Shown here: positions 1 through 7,020 of the stretch, piece after piece | Position numbering within the stretch: position 1 is the stretch's first letter | Layout of the letters: every line of letters begins with the position of its first letter | NCBI GenBank assembly: GCA_945876865.1 | Contig: CAMCPZ010000010.1 | Span: 1 to 35,070, forward strand | DNA from: Bifidobacterium breve | GTDB lineage: Bacteria; Actinomycetota; Actinomycetes; Nanopelagicales; Nanopelagicaceae | DNA length: 35,070 bases | Reading direction: 5' to 3' | Made by a program: the position numbers and the translations under genes | Notes under the pieces: generated by a model | Told to the model about the DNA's origin: nothing | Seen by the model: only the letters and a program-made list of their open reading frames with translations | Database searches by the model: none

Positions 1-422
1 AAGATGATTTATATGAAGTTGAAAGCGCTCAGAGGAATTTAGATGATCTCCCACTAGAAGAGTTGAAAACAGCTTGGCTCGCTAGTGATTGGGCTAAGCG
101 AGATCCTGCCCCTGGTGGAATTGAAGTTCAATTCGAAACCGTCCTCGGAGGCATCCTGCTTCGTGGGCGAATAGATGCGGTCTATGAGAAGGATGGGCAA
201 TACGAAGTTGTTGATTGGAAGACTGGCAAAACTAAGAGCGGAGATGACTTAGCGGCGGCAGCAATTCAATTAGCGATGTATCGCCTGGCTTACTCAAAAT
301 TATTTGGAATCAAAATAGAAAATATCAGCGCAGCATTTCACTACGTTGGTTCAAACGAAACTGTGCGCCCTGCAGATTTATTAGATGAAAATCAGTTAAT
401 TTCAATCGTAACTGGCAAGTGA
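1..422 (+). CDS. C-terminal RecB-type nuclease domain of an AdnB-like helicase-nuclease (5'-truncated)
   Basis: The frame is open from the left edge (first full codon at base 3) and ends at TGA 420-422, so only about 140 C-terminal residues are visible. They carry the RecB-family PD-(D/E)XK nuclease signature: GRIDAV, then VVDWKTGK (catalytic Asp and Lys), then the helical QLAMYRLAY motif. In actinobacteria such a domain ends the AdnA and AdnB subunits of the double-strand-break resection helicase-nuclease. The following nudC-uvrD2-whiB7 order matches the neighbourhood of mycobacterial adnB, so AdnB is the likeliest identity. The helicase part lies outside the window, so AdnA or another UvrD/RecB fusion is not excluded. 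The 3' end overlaps the convergent EEP gene by 31 bp. Confidence 0.75.
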   Translation, partial: DDLYEVESAQRNLDDLPLEELKTAWLASDWAKRDPAPGGIEVQFETVLGGILLRGRIDAVYEKDGQYEVVDWKTGKTKSGDDLAAAAIQLAMYRLAYSKLFGIKIENISAAFHYVGSNETVRPADLLDENQLISIVTGK

Positions 423-1252
423 TCGCTGATATCGCTCTTCAAAAATATCGGCTTAATTAAGTCCTTGCTTGATTTATCAACTGCAAAGTTATCGCTAAGA
501 ATATAATCAAATTGAATCTTTGGCTGCCAGGCTGGATAGCTTGCCATTGAAATTAGCGATTTCCACTTAGAGAATTTAACTGGCAAATCGAAGGGTAGAT
601 TCAAATCCCCAAGCAGAATGTGCTTGCCTGGCATTTTTGCTAACCAACGCTTGACTTGCCACAATTGGAAGAGATTTACAAAGGGCACAAAAGATAGATG
701 CATATTCACCACGGTAAAGCCATTCTCTAATTGCGCAGCAACTGCATATCTTGGTTCATCTTTAACATAGATAAACCTTAATTTTGGTTTTGCTGAACTG
801 TTGGCAGCATCGGCGGAATCTGCATCACCGGCAGGAAAAAGAAGTGGCAATCCAACTACAGATTTTCCGAGCGCCAGAACCTCCCATTTTGTAACTGGAA
901 TATTTGCAATGAGACCAATCCCATAGGAAGGCGGATTATCGCTATTCAAAATCCCTTCACTTGCTATGTTCGTCAAACCAGAATTGGTAATCAAAATTGC
1001 CTCATCTTTTCTAACCTTGCGCCACTTAAATCCTGGGGTCCCAATAACACAGCGCACAAAGCCATAATGTTTTGCGCCTAATTCACTTGCCAATTCCGAA
1101 ACTTGAAAAACTTGATCCGAGCGATCTTGGTAGGCATCGACTTCTTGAACACCTATTGCGAAATCAGAATTACCTACATCTAACGCATTTGCAATGGTCC
1201 GTAAATTTTCCGCACCCTGGCCATGCAGCAAGTTCCATGTAGTTATTCGCAC
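392..1252 (-). CDS. Endonuclease/exonuclease/phosphatase (EEP) family protein
   Basis: A 286-residue protein with the ordered motifs of the DNase I/exonuclease III-like EEP fold: TTWNLLHG near the N-terminus (metal-site Asn), GVQEVD around residue 36 (metal-binding Glu), LLGDLNLP in the C-terminal third (catalytic Asp and Asn), and SDHLPV at the end (Asp-His pair). Members hydrolyse phosphodiesters in DNA, inositol lipids or sphingomyelin; the substrate here cannot be told. There is no obvious signal peptide, so it is probably cytoplasmic. The start is GTG at 1252, 58 bp from the divergent nudC start. It lies antisense between the AdnB-like gene and nudC, and its 3' end overlaps the end of the former. 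It looks like a lineage-specific insertion into a conserved repair block. Confidence 0.8.
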   Translation of the reverse strand: MRITTWNLLHGQGAENLRTIANALDVGNSDFAIGVQEVDAYQDRSDQVFQVSELASELGAKHYGFVRCVIGTPGFKWRKVRKDEAILITNSGLTNIASEGILNSDNPPSYGIGLIANIPVTKWEVLALGKSVVGLPLLFPAGDADSADAANSSAKPKLRFIYVKDEPRYAVAAQLENGFTVVNMHLSFVPFVNLFQLWQVKRWLAKMPGKHILLGDLNLPFDLPVKFSKWKSLISMASYPAWQPKIQFDYILSDNFAVDKSSKDLIKPIFLKSDISDHLPVTIEIN

Positions 1253-1310
1253 GAGCGCACTTTATAAGGGATTTTTCGCTTCGATTTGCCTGCCCTAGTA
1301 AGGTCGGCGG

Positions 1311-2246
1311 GTGAATGTTTTGAAGCTCCCATTGGCCAGCGAGGCGGTAGATCGCTCTGGTGAGCTTCGGCTAAAACCCGATGAATTAGCAAGGCTATGG
1401 AAGAGCGCTCGAATACTTCACTTCGCTTCGGGAAAATTCAGAGTCAAAGAGAGTTACGAATTAGATTTTCAGAGCGCTGATCAGATTGCCCAACTACGCA
1501 AAGATTCGAGTTTCGCTGAAGGCGAAGAGTTATTTCTAGGAATCGATAATGGCATTTCCTACTTCGCTTGGTGCAGCGATGCATCTGATTTTGAAAGTTT
1601 TGAGACTCTTGAAAATTACCAAACCTTAAGAACACTAGGCGATCATTTATCACAACTAGAGATGGGCCTAGCAATTCATTCGCAAGCAATTGCTAATTGG
1701 CATCACACCCATCAATTCTGCGCGAGATGTGGCGAACCAACGTTAAGCGCAAATGGCGGTTCACTACGTAAATGTTCCTCAGATGGTTCAGAACATTATC
1801 CAAGAACTGATGGCGCCGTAATTGTTCTAGTTAAAGATCAAGAAGATCGAGTATTGCTTGGTCGCCAAAAGATTTGGCCAGAGAGACGCTTCTCTTGCTT
1901 TGCAGGTTTTGTTGAACCTGGCGAATCATTTGAGCAGACAGTTTTACGTGAGGTCTTTGAAGAGTCTGCAGTTCGCCTTGATTCAATTACTTATCTTGGA
2001 TCACAACCATGGCCCTTCCCAGCCTCGATAATGATTTCATTTTCTGGGATTGCAATTAATCCGGATTCTGCGAAAGCTGATGGCGAAGAGATTGAAGAGA
2101 TCCGCTGGTTTACAAGGGCGCAAATGCGCGCTGCAATTGCAGATAAATCACTTACTCTGCCACCAGGCATGAGCGTTGCCCGAAAAATGATTGAGTTTTG
2201 GTATGAAAAAGATGGAGCAGATGTCCGAGATTTGATTGGTAAGTAA
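1311..2246 (+). CDS. nudC: NADH pyrophosphatase / NAD-cap hydrolase NudC (Nudix)
   Basis: A 311-residue Nudix hydrolase that cleaves NAD(H) to NMN(H) and AMP; the family also removes NAD caps from RNA. Visible are the zinc ribbon (C137-x2-C140, then C155 with H162 taking the place of the fourth ligand), the Nudix box from G199 (E205, R213-E214, E217-E218; the usual Gly near its end is Ala), and the family-specific SQPWPFPAS motif at 231-239 that sets NudC apart from other Nudix enzymes. The start is GTG at 1311, with a weak AAGG ribosome site upstream. The stop TAA at 2244-2246 abuts the uvrD2 ATG, so the two are probably co-transcribed and translationally coupled. nudC-uvrD2 is a conserved actinobacterial pair. 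Confidence 0.92.
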   Translation: MNVLKLPLASEAVDRSGELRLKPDELARLWKSARILHFASGKFRVKESYELDFQSADQIAQLRKDSSFAEGEELFLGIDNGISYFAWCSDASDFESFETLENYQTLRTLGDHLSQLEMGLAIHSQAIANWHHTHQFCARCGEPTLSANGGSLRKCSSDGSEHYPRTDGAVIVLVKDQEDRVLLGRQKIWPERRFSCFAGFVEPGESFEQTVLREVFEESAVRLDSITYLGSQPWPFPASIMISFSGIAINPDSAKADGEEIEEIRWFTRAQMRAAIADKSLTLPPGMSVARKMIEFWYEKDGADVRDLIGK

Positions 2247-3908
2247 ATGCCGGCAGCCAGTGTTGATCAGATACTTGAAGCGTTAGATCCAGAGCAGCGA
2301 GAAGTTGTAACAGCGGTCCGTGGCCCGGTCTGCGTAATTGCTGGCGCCGGAACTGGAAAGACTCGTGTTATTACACATCGGATTGCCTATGCAATTGCAA
2401 TTGGCGTTACAGATTCAAGTAAAACCCTGGCTCTAACATTCACTGCACGCGCAGCAGGCGAAATGCGCGCAAGATTACGTGGTCTTGGAATTCCTAATGC
2501 AAGTGCTCGAACATTTCACTCAGCTGCAATCAAACAATTAATGTATTTCTGGCCCTACGCCTTTGGTGGCTCGTTCCCTTCACTGCTCACCATGAAATCA
2601 GGGGCGATTGCTGAAGCCCTGAATCGAACTGATTCTTCGCTAACTCCGCAGACCTCAACTCTGCGAGAGATAGCAAGTGAGATTGAATGGGCCAAGGTCT
2701 TAGAGATTTCACCAGATGAATATGTTGAATCAGCACTTGGGGCGGGGCGAACACTTCGGATTCCAAATAATAAACCCGACAAAGCAAATTTCGAAGATAT
2801 CTCAAAGGTTTATCAGGCATATGAAACTTTAAAACAACAAGAGCGCGCAATTGATTTTGAAGATGTGCTCCTATTGACAGTCGGAATGCTGGAAGAGGAT
2901 CGCGATGTTCGAGAGCGAGTTCGCGATCAATATCGCTACTTCACTGTCGATGAATACCAGGATGTTTCACCATTACAACAACGTTTGTTAAATTTGTGGC
3001 TTGGTAATCGTGATGATATCTGTGTTGTTGGAGATGCGGCTCAGACCATTTACTCATTTGCTGGTGCAAGTTCATCCTTCCTACTCGGCTTCACAAAGCG
3101 CTTTCCAAGTGCTCAGGTAATTCGACTTTCTCGCGGCTATCGCTCGACCCCAGAAATTATCGGAACCGCTAATGCGATTTTGCGCCAAGGCGGAATGATC
3201 GGCGAGCATGGCCACGAACTAGCTTCGATGAATGAACATGGCGCTAAACCTGAAATTGCCAAGTTCGATTCAAGCGCTGGTGAAGCAAATTACATCGCCA
3301 AGAAAATTTCAGAACTTCGCACCAAAGCTGGCGAACATGTTGAAGTTGCAATCTTGACCAGAACAAATTCCCAATTAGATATCTTCGAGCGCGAACTTCG
3401 GAGCGCCGGAATTGAATCCCAGATAAAAACCTCAGAAAAGTTCTTCGAGCGAGTCGATGTAAGAGATGCAATGCGAGTAATTAGAAGTGCATCCGTTCTG
3501 CCTACCGAGGGCGGAAATTGGTATGACGACTTGATTGCAGTTCTGCGCCCATTTGGCGACACCGATTATGTTCATGCATTTCTAGCGCTTGCGAAATCCA
3601 TGCAAGAAGATGCAATGACCGCAGGAAACGCAATCACTTTGCGCACCTATCTGCGCGAGCTCGAAGATCGGGCCGAACAGAACAATCCGCCATCCTTGCC
3701 TGGAGTAGTTCTCTCAACGTTGCATGCCGCCAAAGGTTTGGAATGGGACCATGTTTTCTTGGCTGGAGTCAGCGATGGAATCTTGCCGATGGGCAACGAT
3801 ATTGAAGAGGAGCGCAGACTCTTCTATGTCGGCCTTACTCGGGCGAAGAGCGAATTACACCTCTCATATTCTGGGGCCCCGAGCCCATTTCTGAGCGGCA
3901 TCCTTTAA
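2247..3908 (+). CDS. Superfamily I DNA helicase UvrD2-like, short form
   Basis: A 553-residue SF1A 3'-5' DNA helicase. Motifs in order: Q-motif LDPEQREVV (13-21), Walker A AGAGTGKT (32-39), motif Ia LALTFTARAAGEMRARL, motif II VDEYQD, motif III GDAAQTIYSFAGA, motif IV RLSRGYRS, motif V TLHAAKGLEWDHVFL, motif VI RLFYVGLTRAK. The chain ends about 20 residues after motif VI. Mycobacterial UvrD2 is about 700 residues with a C-terminal HRDC domain, so that tail appears to be missing. The ATG follows the nudC stop directly. The position between nudC and whiB7 supports UvrD2 rather than UvrD1/PcrA. The role is probably DNA repair or replication; the effect of the missing tail is unknown. Confidence 0.88.
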   Translation: MPAASVDQILEALDPEQREVVTAVRGPVCVIAGAGTGKTRVITHRIAYAIAIGVTDSSKTLALTFTARAAGEMRARLRGLGIPNASARTFHSAAIKQLMYFWPYAFGGSFPSLLTMKSGAIAEALNRTDSSLTPQTSTLREIASEIEWAKVLEISPDEYVESALGAGRTLRIPNNKPDKANFEDISKVYQAYETLKQQERAIDFEDVLLLTVGMLEEDRDVRERVRDQYRYFTVDEYQDVSPLQQRLLNLWLGNRDDICVVGDAAQTIYSFAGASSSFLLGFTKRFPSAQVIRLSRGYRSTPEIIGTANAILRQGGMIGEHGHELASMNEHGAKPEIAKFDSSAGEANYIAKKISELRTKAGEHVEVAILTRTNSQLDIFERELRSAGIESQIKTSEKFFERVDVRDAMRVIRSASVLPTEGGNWYDDLIAVLRPFGDTDYVHAFLALAKSMQEDAMTAGNAITLRTYLRELEDRAEQNNPPSLPGVVLSTLHAAKGLEWDHVFLAGVSDGILPMGNDIEEERRLFYVGLTRAKSELHLSYSGAPSPFLSGIL

Positions 3909-3918
3909 TTTAATTAAC

Positions 3919-3948
3919 TTGCGCCATCGATGTGGCGTGGGTTACCCT
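3919..3948 (+). promoter_or_regulatory. Candidate whiB7 promoter
   Basis: TTGCGC at 3919-3924 (-35-like) and TACCCT at 3943-3948 (-10-like) are 18 bp apart. An A/T-only stretch at about 3904-3917 lies just upstream of the -35. WhiB7-dependent promoters are known to carry an AT-rich element just before the -35, which the WhiB7 AT-hook reads, so autoregulation is plausible. Transcription would begin near 3955, almost on the ATG of the leader ORF. The hexamers match the consensus only partly. Confidence 0.4.
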
Positions 3949-3955
3949 TCTCCAC

Positions 3956-4117
3956 ATGTCACAACAACGCTCATTAATTGCAGGCGCAGGCCGCATCTCG
4001 GCTGCGTCTTTTGTTGTGGCATCAGCTAAAAACAAGCCATCAACACATAAGCATTTTGCCTTCGCTGCTACCTATGCAGCCTATGCAAAGCGCGGATCCT
4101 GGAGCTCTATCGGCTAA
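3956..4117 (+). CDS. Putative whiB7 leader peptide (uORF)
   Basis: A 53-codon ORF from ATG 3956 to TAA 4117, preceding a strong terminator and whiB7. It resembles no protein I know and has no Shine-Dalgarno sequence. The candidate promoter would start transcripts at about 3955, making it leaderless, a common mode in actinobacteria. Its last codons (4091-4100) contain the bases that can pair with the 3' arm of the terminator, and its stop codon sits in the loop of a 7-bp hairpin (4107-4124). This arrangement suggests that translation of the ORF, not its product, matters. The in-frame extension back to GTG 3932 would lie inside the promoter and is unlikely. An internal hairpin at 3985-4006 followed by TCTTTT could act as an early pause or termination site. 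Confidence 0.5.
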   Translation: MSQQRSLIAGAGRISAASFVVASAKNKPSTHKHFAFAATYAAYAKRGSWSSIG

Positions 4118-4124
4118 CCGATAG
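4107..4124 (+). promoter_or_regulatory. Hairpin across the leader ORF stop codon
   Basis: A perfect inverted repeat, CTATCGG / CCGATAG, with a CTAA loop. The leader ORF stop TAA (4115-4117) lies at the loop and 3' base of the loop, so a terminating ribosome would melt this hairpin. It may insulate or pace the switch between antiterminator and terminator. Confidence 0.5.
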
Positions 4125-4136
4125 TCAAAAGCCCCA

Positions 4137-4179
4137 GGGCCGCAAATCCTTTCAAAGGATTCGCGGCCCTTTTGCTTTT
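4137..4179 (+). terminator. Rho-independent terminator/attenuator in the whiB7 leader
   Basis: The arms GGGCCGCAAATCCTTT (4137-4152) and AAAGGATTCGCGGCCC (4154-4169) pair over 16 positions with a single mismatch (tip pairs open as a loop), and TTTTGCTTTT follows at 4170-4179. It lies 20 nt after the leader ORF stop and about 145 nt before whiB7, so full termination would silence whiB7. Bases 4156-4165 of the 3' arm can instead pair with 4091-4100 (ten pairs, one of them G-U), giving a competing antiterminator. Confidence 0.85.
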
Positions 4180-4229
4180 CTACCAGCCGCGAGAACCCAA
4201 GAAATTATCCAACCGGATAACTACCCCAA

Positions 4230-4274
4230 CCCAACCAACCCAACCAACCCAACCAACCTAACCAACCTAACCAA
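4230..4274 (+). repeat. Five 9-bp repeats (CCCAACCAA type) in the whiB7 leader
   Basis: Three copies of CCCAACCAA are followed by two of CCTAACCAA, without interruption. The tract has no G on the plus strand and cannot form stable structure as RNA. It lies between the terminator and the whiB7 ribosome-binding site. Confidence 0.9.
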
Positions 4275-4324
4275 CCAAGAGAAAGCCAAACTCGACTAAA
4301 CGAGAAAAGACGGAGGTGAGAACA

Positions 4325-4651
4325 GTGACTGTTCTCTTCAGCGAACTATTAGTACCGGGATGGGCCGAAGGCCCAGATGCAAAGATTGGTGTTACTGCTT
4401 TTGCAGATAGCGCAACGAAGCTTCCCTGCCATCAGGCAGATCCAGAGACCTTCTTCGCAGAAAGCCAAGCCGAAATTTCGTATGCCAAGGCGCTCTGTGG
4501 CGAATGTCCAATGCGAGCTAAGTGCCTAGAAGGCGCGCTATCTCGTGCTGAGCCATGTGGAATTTGGGGCGGTGAGTTGTTTGAAGATGGCAAGGTAATT
4601 CAAGCAAAGCGAAGCGCCGGCCGACCACGGCTTATTCAACTAGCTAGCTAA
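4325..4651 (+). CDS. whiB7: WhiB7-type iron-sulfur transcription regulator
   Basis: A 108-residue Wbl protein. Four cysteines (C35, C58-x2-C61, C67) would bind a [4Fe-4S] cluster, the GIWGG turn is at 79-83, and the C-terminal AT-hook GRPR is at 99-102. The AT-hook separates WhiB7 from other WhiB proteins. In mycobacteria and streptomycetes WhiB7 partners the primary sigma factor to switch on intrinsic antibiotic resistance when translation is inhibited. I chose GTG 4325 because GGAGG at 4312-4316 is spaced correctly for it; the in-frame GTG at 4316 overlaps that site. The location after uvrD2 matches mycobacterial whiB7. Regulation is probably through the upstream leader terminator and WhiB7 itself. 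Confidence 0.88.
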   Translation: MTVLFSELLVPGWAEGPDAKIGVTAFADSATKLPCHQADPETFFAESQAEISYAKALCGECPMRAKCLEGALSRAEPCGIWGGELFEDGKVIQAKRSAGRPRLIQLAS

Positions 4652-5884
4652 TCAGATAAGACGCTGGCAACCACAAGCAGGATGTGGTTGCCAGTATCTA
4701 TAACCGATTCCTCTGTCAGCTAAAGAACTTTGGTTAGCTAAAGAACTTTGGTTAGCTAAAGAACCCGAATCAATAGGATCGAATAAATTAATGGCCAAGG
4801 TGGCGCCGATAAGTTTGGCAGCATGATTTTGCGAAGTGCTATTTTCTGAAGTGCAAAATTGAATTACATGCGTGGCAATCAATCCGGTTAAAAGTGCAAC
4901 CTGGGCTGATGGAAGTTCAAGACCCTTTCCTTCACCGTTATCTAGCGCAGCTAACATCTCAAAAGAATTGTGATGTGGAAATTGTTCAGAGCGCCAAAGG
5001 CTCAAGCAGTTTAGGCAAGGTGTTTTTCCAGGAATAACAATTGGACCTAGAACAATTGTGTTTTCAATTAGATTTGAAATCGGCAAGTGCGCAATTGCTT
5101 CACTTAGCCAAAGCTGCATAGTTTCTTGGGGGATCGATTCGGTAGAGATAATGAAGTCTGGCTTTAGTGGAAACTCCAGCTTTTCGGCTGGAAACAATTG
5201 CGAATTCCGCGCCAAGTCAGCAAGAACCAGGGCTTTCCGAAGCCCAACATCACTCCCGCGGATTGCAAGCCCGCAGACTTCGGATGGCTCAATATGAACT
5301 GCCGAATCGTGGCCAGCCGAACCGACTCGATCAGTTAATTTGATTAAAGCAAAACCACTGGCCTGTAAAACTGCAAAGAGTGAAAGTGCTAATCGATTTC
5401 GGCCATAAATGATAATCGAGAAATTACGACGTAGGCCAATTAGCGCTTCGGCATCTTTCTCGATCCCAATATCTGGATGCCAGCTATATAGATTCTCTTC
5501 GGCGCGCATTCGATTAGTAGAGTTAACGAAGTTAGCCGCTAACAGCTCTTTCTTCGGTGATAATTTTGGGACTGGTGATGTTCGAAATTCAATCAACCGC
5601 TCGTTGCTCAACACCCGCAAAACTTCAGAGGTTAAATCTGTAGATTTCGCACCAGTTTCTATTGCCGAGATGATGCTTCCCAGGGTGCGACTTCCGTCAA
5701 ATAAACAGAGAAGTTCAAAAGCAATTTCAAATTTCAGTTCAATGCCACGGTGACTAAATCCAATGTAGATGTCACTACAGTCTTGACCCGAGACCTTGAA
5801 GAAATTGACCCCTGGTTTCAAAGCGGGATACTTGGCTAAATCAAACTTGGCTAAATCAAACTTGGTTATGGATCGAGGGCTCAT
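4652..5884 (-). CDS. RRE / E1-like (ThiF-type, TOMM leader-binding) protein
   Basis: A 410-residue protein. Residues about 20-100 resemble the winged-helix peptide-recognition fold (RRE, PqqD-like). The rest resembles the E1/ThiF-like domain of azoline (TOMM) cyclodehydratase partners, with the typical GPIVIPGKTPCLNCL stretch (C290-x2-C293) and a terminal PHPACGC (C404, C406) that together would hold zinc. No clear ATP-binding GxGxxG is kept; YGRNRLAL near 160 is the nearest. No YcaO cyclodehydratase or precursor peptide is visible nearby. Homologues at this position in other actinobacteria are, to my knowledge, uncharacterised. Two short in-frame tandem duplications sit near the N-terminus (LAKFD) and C-terminus (SSLANQ). 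The stop directly abuts the convergent whiB7 stop. Confidence 0.7.
   Translation of the reverse strand: MSPRSITKFDLAKFDLAKYPALKPGVNFFKVSGQDCSDIYIGFSHRGIELKFEIAFELLCLFDGSRTLGSIISAIETGAKSTDLTSEVLRVLSNERLIEFRTSPVPKLSPKKELLAANFVNSTNRMRAEENLYSWHPDIGIEKDAEALIGLRRNFSIIIYGRNRLALSLFAVLQASGFALIKLTDRVGSAGHDSAVHIEPSEVCGLAIRGSDVGLRKALVLADLARNSQLFPAEKLEFPLKPDFIISTESIPQETMQLWLSEAIAHLPISNLIENTIVLGPIVIPGKTPCLNCLSLWRSEQFPHHNSFEMLAALDNGEGKGLELPSAQVALLTGLIATHVIQFCTSENSTSQNHAAKLIGATLAINLFDPIDSGSLANQSSLANQSSLADRGIGYRYWQPHPACGCQRLI
4715..4767 (-). repeat. 18-bp tandem repeat, three copies, in frame
   Basis: Copies at 4715-4732, 4733-4750 and 4751-4767 share GCTAAAGAAC; the last diverges at its end. Translated on the minus strand they give the repeated LANQSS near the C-terminus of the RRE/E1-like protein. 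Confidence 0.95.
5831..5870 (-). repeat. 15-bp tandem repeat at the start of the RRE/E1-like gene
   Basis: CTTGGCTAAATCAAA occurs at 5831-5845 and 5846-5860, with a partial third copy from 5861. It is in frame and encodes the duplicated KFDLA near the N-terminus. Confidence 0.95.
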
Positions 5885-5990
5885 GCGAGCGAGTATTTAG
5901 CACTTACAAGAACAGCCGCTTAATTGCCGAAAATCATGTGGAGATAGCTTCGATATTTCACCTGCCGGTAGTGCCTGTCTCATCAGATAG

Positions 5991-6020
5991 AAAACGCCCC
6001 CGCACTTTCGTGAAGGGGCG
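5991..6020 (-). terminator. Rho-independent terminator after the DUF5679 gene
   Basis: On the minus strand the CGCCCC arm (complement of 6015-6020) and the GGGGCG arm (complement of 5995-6000) enclose a CAC-GAAA-GTG tip, followed by TTTT (complement of 5991-5994). It lies 33 nt past the DUF5679 stop. Confidence 0.75.
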
Positions 6021-6052
6021 CCTCAAATTTTCTAGTGATGATCTGGTGTTAA

Positions 6053-6211
6053 TTAAGCCTTACCAAGAATACGGTTAACTTTTGTTCCGCATACTGGGCA
6101 GATGCCTTGTGCCATACGGCGACCAGACTCAGAGACTTTTACGTGGCCTTCAAAGGCACGCTTCTCTTTGCACTTAACGCAGTAGGCCTCACCCTTATAT
6201 TCTTCAGCCAT
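6053..6211 (-). CDS. DUF5679 zinc-ribbon mini-protein
   Basis: A 52-residue protein from ATG 6211 to TAA 6053. GGAGGG lies 6 nt upstream of the ATG, an excellent ribosome site. It has two CxxC knuckles (C11-x2-C14 and C38-x2-C41, the latter as CPVCGTKV), as expected of a single zinc ribbon. The sequence matches what I know of the small actinobacterial DUF5679 family (AYCVKC... GICPVCGTK... ending in ILGKA), whose function is unknown. It is too short for a 60-residue ORF cutoff. Its own terminator lies just downstream (5991-6020). The metallopeptidase gene ends 108 bp upstream. Confidence 0.9.
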   Translation of the reverse strand: MAEEYKGEAYCVKCKEKRAFEGHVKVSESGRRMAQGICPVCGTKVNRILGKA

Positions 6212-6269
6212 TATGACCCTCCAGTCTCCGCACTCTCAAACGCTCGGGGACATCCCAAACCTTGCGTGC

Positions 6270-6286
6270 GTATGGACTCACCATAC
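6270..6286. promoter_or_regulatory. 6-bp inverted repeat upstream of the DUF5679 gene
   Basis: GTATGG-ACTCA-CCATAC is a perfect 17-bp palindrome with a 5-nt spacer, 59 bp upstream of the DUF5679 start. It could be an operator; nothing identifies the binder. Confidence 0.3.
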
Positions 6287-6319
6287 CCCCGAACACGCTC
6301 ACAAGCGGGGATTTCAAGC

Positions 6320-7006
6320 CTAAATTGGGGGTAACTCCAGTATTTCTTCGGGCGAACCGGCAGATCCGGCCTCATAACCCTCTAAAAAGGCCTCAGCTCG
6401 ATCCTTTTCCGGATATCGGGCAAGCAGCTCATGAAAGTCATCTCCATGTCCGGCAATGCGTAGATGGATTAGCTCATGAAACAAGACATATCGAAGCGCA
6501 TAGTCGGGTGCAGTATTTAGTCGTTCTGAAATTCGAATTGTTTTATCAACTGTCGTGCAAGATCCCCAGCGCTCGCGCATTACGCGCCACGTTACCGAGA
6601 TCGGACGTTCATTAAATTCGGGCAGATATTCGGCCAGAAGTAAGTCGCTTAAATCCAGTAGAGCGTCATCGCTCTTTCGCAGGCGATTCTCTCGCTTCAA
6701 AACTAGGTCGATCATCTCCGGAATGACTTCAAACTCTTGGCGCCTGCTCAATCGGTCAGGAATATGTATTTCGATCACACCATTTTGGCGATAGGCATGA
6801 AGTGTTCGCTTACGCCTTGAACTTCTAATCACCCGAAATTCGGGAAGTCTGGAGAGAAGCTCTTCATGCTCTTTCTTGAGAGATTTTTTAGGCTTTAGTT
6901 CAGGCATGTCGGGGAAGATATCGGCAAAGATTTCACCTTGAATAAAGTTCTCCACCGACCCCGCTAAATTATTACTTTCAGTATTGTTTGGAAGCTGCGG
7001 GAACAT
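6320..7006 (-). CDS. YgjP/SprT-like zinc metallopeptidase-family protein (M48-annotated)
   Basis: A 228-residue protein with the YgjP-like (DUF45) core: RERWGSCT around 144-151, then a conserved linker, then HELIHLRIAGHGDDFHELL with H177, E178 and H181 forming the HExxH zinc site and H187 as a likely third ligand. Relatives are usually annotated as M48 metallopeptidases; the E. coli relative has been linked to UTP pyrophosphatase activity, so proteolysis is not certain. There is no signal peptide or membrane segment. ATG 7006 has GGAGG 11 nt upstream, a long but usable spacing. The first 45 residues are poorly conserved-looking, acidic then basic. It is probably transcribed with, or just before, the DUF5679 gene. 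Confidence 0.82.
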   Translation of the reverse strand: MFPQLPNNTESNNLAGSVENFIQGEIFADIFPDMPELKPKKSLKKEHEELLSRLPEFRVIRSSRRKRTLHAYRQNGVIEIHIPDRLSRRQEFEVIPEMIDLVLKRENRLRKSDDALLDLSDLLLAEYLPEFNERPISVTWRVMRERWGSCTTVDKTIRISERLNTAPDYALRYVLFHELIHLRIAGHGDDFHELLARYPEKDRAEAFLEGYEAGSAGSPEEILELPPI

Positions 7007-7020
7007 GATTTAGCACGCCT

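Noticed and set aside
4230-4274. CRISPR-like array
   Set aside because: Units are 9 bp without spacers; it is a plain tandem repeat.
6262-6615. Plus-strand ORF of 117 codons
   Set aside because: It is antisense to the end of the YgjP-like gene containing the HExxH motif, with no ribosome site or family match.
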